From Candidatus Kapaibacterium sp. (GTDB lineage Bacteria; Bacteroidota; Ignavibacteria; Kapaibacteriales; Kapaibacteriaceae), in NCBI GenBank assembly GCA_030830285.1, contig JAURNF010000122.1:1-11547 (forward strand): DNA of 11,547 nucleotides, written 5' to 3'. The notes under the pieces were generated by a model, which was not told the DNA's origin, did not search any database, and saw only the letters and a program-made list of their open reading frames with translations. Position 1 is the first letter of the stretch. Every line of letters begins with the position of its first letter. A program made the translations under genes and the position numbers. Shown here in pieces: positions 1 to 7,900 of the stretch.

Positions 1-969
1 GACAGTGCCACCAAACCACTCAAAGCCGTCATCGTTACCGTACGACACTTGAATGTGGTGCATGCTTGTCTTACGTCCTACGCCACCCATTGTGAGTGAG
101 TTAAGCTCGTTGTTGGGAGCTACAGCGATACCTGCAAACTCAATGCGGACATATTGCAACGATCCGCTTGAATCATCATCGTCTTGTCCGCCAAACCAGC
201 CACGGCCTCCTGGAGTAGCGTCAGCAATACCACCTTCGATTGCTGCCTGACCACCTGGGTGGTTTGTGCGAGCACGACCGCAAATCACAATACCGCCCCA
301 GTCGCCACGAGCTCGCTGACCTGGTGCCGCTGATGATGTGAAGATGATCGGTTGCTGCTTTGTGCCGTTAGCGATCAGCTTGCCACCGCGATTGACACAG
401 AGAACAGAGTTTTGTCCAACTGTATCACCGACGATGATTGTGCCTGGTTCTACTTCGAGTACGGCACCATCGTTGACATACACGTAGCCGTCAATACCGT
501 AGATCTTTGTATTACGGAGGATCACGCGGCCTGTGATCTCACCACGCAATACTGAGTCGGGTACGACAACCGAAGGTGATTCGATTGTGAATGGACTGTC
601 GGAGATATCGAACACGTTGTTCGAGTCTGCAATAAGCTCCATGCGGATGTAACCGCTTGTTGTACCCTGAGCAGGTACACGCCAACCGCCACTTGCAGAT
701 GGTACTGACTGTCCTCGTGAAGTTGCCGAGTCCAACACATTGCCACGTCCTGTGAGCGTCGTCCAAGGTCCCGCAGGAGATGTGCCATACTTGAAACGCC
801 AACGAGCACGGAACGTGCCTGCAGTGTCCCAGCGGAGCTCCTGAGTTGATCCTGGACGGAAGGTCTCACCGCCGTTCGGAAATGTGAGGCGACACGATGC
901 TGGGTTCTGTGCCGTGGCAACAGTAACCGCAAGAACGAGCGCTGCGAAGAGAAGACTCAATGTCTTCAT
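1..969 (-). CDS. Secreted Ig-like/DUF surface protein, partner of the TonB receptor (partial, C-terminus missing)
   Basis: An open frame of 323 codons starts with ATG at 969 and reaches the left edge without a stop, so the C-terminus lies outside. Residues 1-20 form a Sec signal peptide with likely cleavage ATA|QN. Residues 26-130 begin with an FPNGGE-type motif and a following LRW, as in KRE9/KNH-like or PNGGE Ig-like domains. From about 140 on there are beta-rich repeats with GDWGGIVICG (222-231), an acidic DDDD run (263-266), LQYVRIEFAG (271-280), LTMGGVG (292-298) and NDDGFEWFGG (312-321). I recognise this glycine/aspartate pattern from Bacteroidota proteins often annotated as T9SS C-terminal target proteins or lipoproteins. 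The acidic loops may bind metal; that is inference. The start has an AGGGG-like ribosome site 7 nt upstream (TAGGGGTTGTC then ATG). It lies 33 bp after the receptor gene, so the two are probably cotranscribed. The biochemical role is unknown. Confidence 0.88.
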   Translation of the reverse strand, partial: MKTLSLLFAALVLAVTVATAQNPASCRLTFPNGGETFRPGSTQELRWDTAGTFRARWRFKYGTSPAGPWTTLTGRGNVLDSATSRGQSVPSASGGWRVPAQGTTSGYIRMELIADSNNVFDISDSPFTIESPSVVVPDSVLRGEITGRVILRNTKIYGIDGYVYVNDGAVLEVEPGTIIVGDTVGQNSVLCVNRGGKLIANGTKQQPIIFTSSAAPGQRARGDWGGIVICGRARTNHPGGQAAIEGGIADATPGGRGWFGGQDDDDSSGSLQYVRIEFAGIAVAPNNELNSLTMGGVGRKTSMHHIQVSYGNDDGFEWFGGTV

Positions 970-1002
970 GACAACCCCTACGAGAAATGACAAAACTGTC
1001 GT

Positions 1003-3828
1003 TTACTGAATTCGATACCCTACGCCGAACGTGAATGTTCGGCCGCGGATGTTTGACTGAATGTTGACGCCACCCTGCTCCCAATAGAGAGGCTGGTTGA
1101 GAATGTCGCGAACAGCGAATTTCAATTCGAGTGCACTGCTGAGTGTCTGCGTAAAGCTGAGATCAAGCACATGTCGTGGCATTTCATATACGTGCGGGTC
1201 CGCGAACTGATACGCACCACGCTGGCCTACCTTGATGATGCGTGCACCGTAGGTGTTGTAACCAAGGTTGATCGTTGAGCCAGACGCGAAGTTTGTGTAG
1301 AACAAGCCCACGTTAACCGTGTACGGGCTCTGACCCCACATCGCGCGCTCGTCAACAACGCCACCCTGATTCACGCTGATACTCGATGTGATGAGTGCCG
1401 CATTGAGTGAGAGTGTAAACGGCTTCAGGAAGTCTGCAACAAAGCCGAGCTGCTTGCGCACCTCAAGCTCCACACCGTAGTTCTGCGCTAGACCGTTGGC
1501 ATTCTGAAAGCTGAAGATCAGCTCAGATGTCGATGGAAGAATTGTTTCCTCAATCGCATTCTGGAAGGTCTTATAAAACGCACTCACGCTAACAACCTCA
1601 CCCGGATTCGGGAAGAGCTCCCAACGGAGATCGTAATTCTGTACCAACGCACGTGTCAGATTGGGGTTACCTGTGGTAACTGCCTGAATCTGGAAGTTGT
1701 AGAACGAGAATGGTGCAAACTCACGCAGCGATGGACGTGCAAGTGTCTGCGTTGCACTCGCGCGAATGTTCATTGATTCGGATGGACTGACCACGAGGTT
1801 AATCGATGGAAGCACATCAGTGACATCAACGATTGGGTTGACTGGTCGATCCTGAACATCAAATGATTCGAGTTCCTGGATGCTGCTCTCGATGCGAGCA
1901 CCGCCGATGAAGCGGACCTTCATATCTGCAACGTCAAACGGGATATCCGCCATGGCGTACCCAGCCGCAATACGCTCGTTCGCGAGGTACTTGTCCGAGA
2001 GGCGGGTCTCTTCCGACATCATCAGGCGATCAGCACGGAAGTTTGAATCAGCAAACGCTGTTGACGGATTGATAGCGCCAAACTCACTGCCACGGAAGAG
2101 GTCATCAACATCGCCTGCATAGTTGCGCGACTGGATGATGGTAAATGACCGAGCAGAGAAATCACGGTTACGGAACTCATACAGGCCGCCAAACTTGATC
2201 TTCGCCGACTGCACTGGAACGATCGTCGAAAGCGACGCGATGCGGTAGTACTCAGACATGTCCGAGTAGAAACGACCAGCAGTCGTGCCATCACCCGTTG
2301 GCGACGGTGAGAAGTTGATCGTCATCGTACCTGGCTCATCCGTCGATTGACGTGAGTACTGGAGACGACGATAGTCTGGCTCATTGCGATTTGTTTCTGA
2401 GTAACCGAGCTTCCAATCAACTACTGCGTTGTTGGCAAAGCCAAGCACGTGCTCACCACTTGCTTGTGATGAGAGGAGTTCCTTCTGCACATAGTTGAAG
2501 CCGAACTCGCGGCGCGTCTGCGCTTGCGTGTAGCTTTCACCATACAACTCAAGCGACTCGTCATCCATTGAGCGGTTGTAGACGTTCTTCAGCGACAGCG
2601 TGCTGCTCTCGCCAATGCGGTATGCCATGTTGAGCAAGCCACCAAGACTTGCACTACGCGTTGCCGTTGTACCTGTCTTTTCGAATCCGAGTGTCCGGTC
2701 GGCCTGCAAGCCGCTTCGCACCATGCGGTTGATCGCATGCGAAGATCCGTAGTTCACATTTGCAACAAGTCCGAACGCATCTTGCTCACCAATATCAAAG
2801 GGTGCTGTGAGCGTGATGCCCATTCCACCATTCGTTGGTGCGGTTTCATATGCTGTCTGCCAATCGCGATTCGGAAAGCCGCTTCCGATTTCCGCAACAC
2901 GTGCTACAGCCGCTGCGTCGCCGATCTGTGCCTTCGAGTTGAGCTCCAGAAACTCTTGACGATTAGCAGGAAGGTTCGTCGGTTCGCTTCGATCGCTTGC
3001 ACCACCAGCGAACCAGTCACGCGATGATCCCGAATATGACAAGAACTGACCCTGGTGGCCCGTTACAAAGTCATTGATTGCCTGTGAGGCGCTCAGCTTT
3101 ACACCAAACGCTGTTGGGAAGTCGATGGTGTTCAGCTGGACAAGACCGCCGGAGAAGTTGCCCGGAAGATCTGGTGTAAACGATTTCGCAACGTTAGCAT
3201 TCTCGAGGAGCTCAGCTGGAAACATATCAAAGGCGAACGCCTTCTTGTCTGGCTCTGTCGACGAGAGCGCTGCACCGTTGAGCGTTGTGTTGCTGTAGCG
3301 ATCACTTACGCCGCGTACATACACATACTTGCCTTCGACAAGTGTCACGCCTGATACGCGCTTCATCGCTTGACCAGCATCACTGTCTGGAAGCTTCGAG
3401 ATCTCTTCCTTGCCGATACCATCGCTTACCTGCGAAGCATTCTTCCGCTGATTCAAGAGCGCAGCTGCATTGTCCATTGCACGATCTGCTTGGACAACAA
3501 CCTCTTTGCCGACCTTCTTTGTTGCTCCGAGGAGCACGCTCACAGTTGCTGGTTCGGATTCACCAACAACGATTCCTTCGACGACCTTTGCATCGTAGCC
3601 AATGAAGGTTACGCGAATCGCGTATGTTCCCGGTGCTACCTTCTTGATGCGGAACGTACCCTTTGAGTCGGTATACGAACCTTTCTTTGTGGCAACAACA
3701 CTAACACTGGCACCGCGGAGAGCTTCCCCTGTCTCCGCATCCGTAACTTTGCCCTCGATCGAGCCCGACTGCGCCATCAGGGCAATCGTGCTGAACGCGA
3801 TGAGCAGCGTGTAGACGACAATTTTCAT
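1003..3828 (-). CDS. TonB-dependent outer-membrane receptor with N-terminal carboxypeptidase-regulatory-like domain
   Basis: This is a 941-residue outer-membrane receptor for TonB/ExbBD-energised uptake of a bound ligand. Residues 1-19 are a signal peptide (cleavage about LMA|QS). Residues 22-105 are a CarboxypepD_reg-like beta-sandwich (GSIEGKVTDAETGEALRGASV, then the GTYAIRVTFIGY strand pattern), typical of SusC-like and other Bacteroidota receptors. EVVVQA (109-114) sits where a TonB-box-like strand is expected. The plug is about 130-240, with GKEEISKLPDSDAGQAMKRV and YVRGVSDRYSNTTLNG, followed by a beta-barrel of about 700 residues ending in an amphipathic strand (FTFGVGYRIQ). The downstream neighbour is not a SusD homologue but a secreted Ig-like protein, so this is not a standard SusCD pair. 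The start ATG at 3828 has no strong Shine-Dalgarno, which is usual in Bacteroidota. The ligand cannot be predicted; the general class is secure. Confidence 0.95.
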   Translation of the reverse strand: MKIVVYTLLIAFSTIALMAQSGSIEGKVTDAETGEALRGASVSVVATKKGSYTDSKGTFRIKKVAPGTYAIRVTFIGYDAKVVEGIVVGESEPATVSVLLGATKKVGKEVVVQADRAMDNAAALLNQRKNASQVSDGIGKEEISKLPDSDAGQAMKRVSGVTLVEGKYVYVRGVSDRYSNTTLNGAALSSTEPDKKAFAFDMFPAELLENANVAKSFTPDLPGNFSGGLVQLNTIDFPTAFGVKLSASQAINDFVTGHQGQFLSYSGSSRDWFAGGASDRSEPTNLPANRQEFLELNSKAQIGDAAAVARVAEIGSGFPNRDWQTAYETAPTNGGMGITLTAPFDIGEQDAFGLVANVNYGSSHAINRMVRSGLQADRTLGFEKTGTTATRSASLGGLLNMAYRIGESSTLSLKNVYNRSMDDESLELYGESYTQAQTRREFGFNYVQKELLSSQASGEHVLGFANNAVVDWKLGYSETNRNEPDYRRLQYSRQSTDEPGTMTINFSPSPTGDGTTAGRFYSDMSEYYRIASLSTIVPVQSAKIKFGGLYEFRNRDFSARSFTIIQSRNYAGDVDDLFRGSEFGAINPSTAFADSNFRADRLMMSEETRLSDKYLANERIAAGYAMADIPFDVADMKVRFIGGARIESSIQELESFDVQDRPVNPIVDVTDVLPSINLVVSPSESMNIRASATQTLARPSLREFAPFSFYNFQIQAVTTGNPNLTRALVQNYDLRWELFPNPGEVVSVSAFYKTFQNAIEETILPSTSELIFSFQNANGLAQNYGVELEVRKQLGFVADFLKPFTLSLNAALITSSISVNQGGVVDERAMWGQSPYTVNVGLFYTNFASGSTINLGYNTYGARIIKVGQRGAYQFADPHVYEMPRHVLDLSFTQTLSSALELKFAVRDILNQPLYWEQGGVNIQSNIRGRTFTFGVGYRIQ

Positions 3829-3942
3829 GAGAATTCAGACCACTTGTACGACATGAACAGAACGAACGTCTTCGAAACTATCGGCAGCCCATTAGGTGTG
3901 TTTTACCGGGGTGTTACCAATTGGAAACACAACCTCTGGGGC
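3829..3942. promoter_or_regulatory. Divergent control region between the receptor and the plus-strand exported protein
   Basis: The receptor start (3828, minus) and the plus-strand gene face away from each other here. If the plus gene began at its first ATG (3853), only 24 bp would separate the two start codons, too little for two promoters. The control region therefore probably extends into the apparent N-terminal codons of that gene. Weak matches to the Bacteroidota minus-7 element TAnnTTTG are present: TAGGTGTG at 3893-3900 on plus, with TTC 19 bp before it at 3871-3873, and TAGTTTCG on minus at 3880-3873. Each has one mismatch, and neither has a convincing minus-33 TTG. The promoter calls are weak; the region's regulatory role rests mainly on gene geometry and the palindrome inside it. 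Confidence 0.35.
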
Positions 3943-4908
3943 ATGCTAACAGCCACTCTAATCTTGGTCGCAGGTGCTGATATGGCGTCGGCACAGCAGC
4001 GCGTCATACTCGGAGGAGTGTCGTTCCCGAAGACCGATACGCTCCTATCTGCCTACAAGGCAGAGGCTGCAATGGCACTCGCCTGTGAACTCTCTCGTTC
4101 GTACAGGTTGATCCCTAACGAAGTCCGCGATTCGGTGGCTCGGACACTTCCCGACTCACTTCGTACAGCACAACGTGTGGCTGATGAATTGGGCGCTGAG
4201 CTGATCGCCTTCGTTGATATGGCACGCGTGGTCAACCTTATCCGCGTTCACATCACCATCATTGGTGGTGAAGGCTGGATTGTGAGCACCGACGGTACAG
4301 GATACGCTACGTCGTTTTTAACTGAGGATGGCACTGGTCGCCGCGTGATAGATCCTGCTATCCTAACAGCAATGCAGCGAGCGCTCTGCGAATCAGTTCT
4401 GCAGCCCAATCTCTATTCCACCGCTGATTCCGCATTTCGTGTTCGCCCGACGAAACTCACCGCACTTGGAGGAACACAATTCCTCGATGGTGATAAGGGG
4501 CTGGCACCATGGGCAATCTTTCGCGAAAAGGTCGCCGCATCCTACGATGTAGCGTCAACAATCGTAGCAGCACTCCGACAGCACGATTCACTCACAGTGA
4601 TCGACATGGAAACACGCGATAGCATCTATGCGATGGCTGGTCTGTACATGGTGGAGAATTACAACCCTGCTTCTGCAACGGAATTGAAAATTCTCAAGGG
4701 CTTCGAGGTCACACGCGTGATCACGGGTTTGTGCGAGCGCATACGCGGTGGCGCTGGACTTCGCATTACGCACAACGAGCTGCAGCAAAACGCATCCTAC
4801 ACGCCGTTGTCGAAGGCTGATGTCATCATCCAGGCAGATTCAAAGGTGGCTCTGCAAGATGGCGTCCGATTCTGTCTGAAGAACCTCTACGGCTCGGTTA
4901 CCGAATAA
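3853..4908 (+). CDS. Exported protein of unknown function with two CsgG/LpoB/TolB-N-like halves
   Basis: I do not recognise a named family. From ATG 3853 the product is 351 residues. Start choices are TTG 3844, ATG 3853, GTG 3898 and ATG 3943. GTG 3898 gives the most typical signal peptide, with a basic N-region (R, K, H), hydrophobic LTATLILVAGA and cleavage MASA|QQ. ATG 3943 would leave an N-region without charge. I list the first ATG, with the 5' end uncertain by up to 90 bp. Mature residues 50-180 and 215-345 each look like an alpha/beta domain of the CsgG/LpoB/TolB-N sort: a helix, a strand with YRLIPNEVRDSV (84-95) or LTVIDMETRDSI (247-258), then an Ala-rich helix and a strand (ELIAFVDMARVVN; EVTRVITGLCERI). 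These families usually act in periplasmic or outer-membrane assemblies. The gene is divergent from the receptor and converges on, and overlaps, the T9SS cargo gene. Confidence 0.85.
   Translation: MNRTNVFETIGSPLGVFYRGVTNWKHNLWGMLTATLILVAGADMASAQQRVILGGVSFPKTDTLLSAYKAEAAMALACELSRSYRLIPNEVRDSVARTLPDSLRTAQRVADELGAELIAFVDMARVVNLIRVHITIIGGEGWIVSTDGTGYATSFLTEDGTGRRVIDPAILTAMQRALCESVLQPNLYSTADSAFRVRPTKLTALGGTQFLDGDKGLAPWAIFREKVAASYDVASTIVAALRQHDSLTVIDMETRDSIYAMAGLYMVENYNPASATELKILKGFEVTRVITGLCERIRGGAGLRITHNELQQNASYTPLSKADVIIQADSKVALQDGVRFCLKNLYGSVTE
3911..3930. promoter_or_regulatory. 20-bp imperfect palindrome, candidate operator
   Basis: GTGTTACCAATTGGAAACAC reads almost the same on both strands: nine of ten base pairs are symmetric, the exception being A opposite A at the sixth position. 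A related half-site, GTGTTTTACC, occurs as a direct copy just upstream at 3898-3907 (compare GTGTTACC at 3911-3918). Size and symmetry suit a dimeric helix-turn-helix repressor site. It lies 12 bp before the ATG at 3943 and about 80 bp before the receptor start, so one bound protein could affect both genes. No regulator gene is in the window. If translation begins at 3853 or 3898, the palindrome lies inside coding sequence and may be fortuitous. Confidence 0.4.
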
Positions 4909-7900
4909 CGGGTATCGTGGTTGTCGTCGATCCCGACATGCGCGTTGACACGCGAAGCATGTATGTACCCGAGGCAAGTGTAGGCGGTAATGCCAAGGAG
5001 AGTGTCGACTCTCCAGCGGGAAGCTGCGCGGTATCCTGGCGACCAACAACATTTCCTACGAGGTCGACGATCTCAATCGACACAGCATCTGCTGCTCCAA
5101 GGCGCACTGCAATGCGGATGTAATCCTGCGCTGGCGTCGGTGACACAACTCGCACAACCGCTGGCGCACCTACTCGGATCAAGAACCGAGGTCCGCACGC
5201 ATCAACGACAAGCGATCCATCATCCGTTCCAACGATAACATCGTCACCAGCCCACACGCTTACCGTTGCAAACGACAACGGCGTGCTATCAGGAATCGCA
5301 GAGAACGCCGTACCGTAAAGCACAGCGACATCACCTGGAAGACCTGCATTTGAACCAGTGCGTCGAACAGTGAATTCAACACGTCCGGGCATCGACGTTG
5401 ATGTTACATCCACATCCGGCATCGTCCCCGGCAGAATGCTGTCTACGCGAAGATTGAGTCGCGAGAAGATCACATCGATCTTCACACTATCCACTGCAGC
5501 ATCACGGATCGATGTTTGCCACGTAACAGGAATGCGTACTGCCGCACCCGGTTGCGCTACATAGTCGTCGATGTCAAGATTAAGAGTGTGCGTGACGGGC
5601 TGACCTGGCTCACGTCCAACACCAAGAAGTTGCACCGTCGTAGTATCACTACAATTAGACTCACTCACGAGCACGAGCTTTGCGTTGTTGTCGCCTACTG
5701 CCGAAGGTGTGAATACGAGATCAAGCGTATCGGTTCCGCTTGCTGGAAGGGTGCGCTCAACGAATGGCTGCGCCAATGCCCAACCGTTGGCTGGAGTTGC
5801 AATCGTAGCCGAAACAACACGCCGTTGTGATGGATCCTCGTTTGTAAGCACGACTTGTTGACGTGCGTTTGTGCCGACAACGACTGACGAGCGAACTGGA
5901 TTTGGCGTAGCACGGAGCATTCCATCTTGCACACGCTGTGCAGTGATCGAAACATCGATCGTATCGGGGCATGTGCTACTCACAATTCGCACGATCGACC
6001 GAAGCGCACCAACTGGCAGCAACGCTGGCTCCACATCCAGCACGATCTCCACGCTATCACCATTGACAATACGCAACGCCGAGGAAGATGGCACACGCAA
6101 CCCGTTGTTGCCGTCGATCAGTATCACTCGAGCGTCGGCTGCGATGGTGCCGATGTTGCGCACGACGATTCGACGCTGCTCGTTTAGCGAGCATGCATAC
6201 AACTCACCAAGATCGATCAATGTTGGCTGCACATCAAGCGATGCAACGTCGGCACGACCACTAAGGCCAACCGATAGCGTCTCCTGTTGATCGGTCACAA
6301 TGACGACACTAGCTGTACGACTATCGTACATCGTTGGCTCATATGCTACTCTGAACCACGTGCGCGTGTTTGGCGCTAGCGTCCGCGGTGTCGATTGGTC
6401 TAGGAGTTGAAATGGTGCTGTCGTTGGACTAATCGTCAGCGAGCGAATCGTGATGGGACGCTCTCCGGCGATATCGACGTAGAAGCTATCGAGTTGTGTT
6501 CGCAGTGAACATAGCTGCTGCCATGCAAGAGACGTTGGACCGTACTTCACACTCGTCGACATTGCTCTGAGGTAGACGTCTGACGAGACAGTCGTACTAC
6601 ACGACGTTACGGCAACAACTTCGAGGACGCCTTTGTATTCAGCGGGCGTTGGTGAACTCCATTCAATCGTCACAACAACACTATCGTTGCGACGCAGTGT
6701 GAATGGCACACTCGGGATGTTCGTCGTCATAGCCATAGGCAGCGGACGAACCCGAATGTCGACGATGCGTGCGCTGTCGCCCCCTGCCAAGCGAACAACA
6801 AATCGATGTCGCATCGGAACACCCACATCAGCTGAATCCCGAACCGAAGACGGTGTGATCGTAAGTGCGAGATCTTCTACGAGACCCTTCGCGATGACAT
6901 ACTCAACGGCATCGCACGTCGAGAGTCGGATCGCAATCGTATCGGTGAATGGCCCCTTGGTACGAGCCGTGTACGTGAACGTGAATGATCGTTGCTGTCC
7001 ACCGATGAGTGACACATTACTCTGTGGCAGACCGGTGATGTGCTGCGATGTTGTCGTGAATCTCATCGCAGCGGTCGACGTGCCCGTGTTGGTAACACTA
7101 ATACTGCGATCGTAAAACGTGCCAACGCACATTGAACCGAGATCGATTACGCGTGGCGTGACGGAAATCAGTGTTCGTTGCGATGTGCCACGAAGTGCAA
7201 CAACCCACGGCGTTTTTGAGCCCCGGGCTAACGTGCGATCATCATGCTCAATCGTTAGCGTTACGTTGTCAGCGCTCGACTGCGGAATGTAGTCGACGAG
7301 GAGTGTGTCGCGCTCTCCAGGTGCCATGCTCCACGGAGCTCCGAACCGACCGCTTACGAAACCCTTTACACGAAATGGCTGCACACCCATGGTGGTTGCA
7401 TCAATGCGCGTGATAACGAGCGGAATGTTTCCAGTATTCCAGATCGGGATTCGCAGTGTGGCAAGTGAATCACAGCCTGCATCAACACTTGCAGCGGCGA
7501 TCGAATTGAAGATTGGTGATTCACCATAAACTCGCACAGTGATCAGCGTATCCCGTCCGCACGGTGCAAGCGTTACACGAAACGTTGTCTGCACCCAACC
7601 CGTATCACGCAGATTTGCAGTGATGTAGGTAAGTGTAACACCACCACCTACAGTAGCCGGATATGTCGCGGTCATGGAAATATTCGTGTCACCGCTCACA
7701 CGGACAATGCGGACAATCGCCTCGAGGTCTGTTGCAGATGTTGATCGCCACATCATTGAGCGCTGAAGTTGTGTTCCCACGCGTTCGCGATACGTGATGA
7801 GCGTATCTACAGGATACGCCGTGCGACCACGCTGGTCCCCTTGCAGCGGCACGACGAGTGTTGTCTCTGGTTGCTGCACGGTGATCACGAGCGTTGCATT

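Noticed and set aside
304..306. RGD tripeptide in the left-edge secreted protein
   Set aside because: It belongs to the family-typical GDWGG segment; there is no reason to infer integrin-type adhesion.
522..932. 136-codon minus-strand frame inside the left-edge gene
   Set aside because: It is another frame of the 1-969 gene. The true frame has the signal peptide and conserved GDWGG/GGVG motifs; this one has none.
1003..3828. Reading the receptor as the SusC half of a SusCD glycan system
   Set aside because: The neighbour lacks SusD features (no lipobox, no TPR-like helical sequence) and no glycoside hydrolase is nearby.
6633..7115. 160-codon plus-strand open frame inside the cargo gene
   Set aside because: Antisense to the ASH-type modules, with low-complexity Thr/Arg/Ser composition typical of shadow frames.
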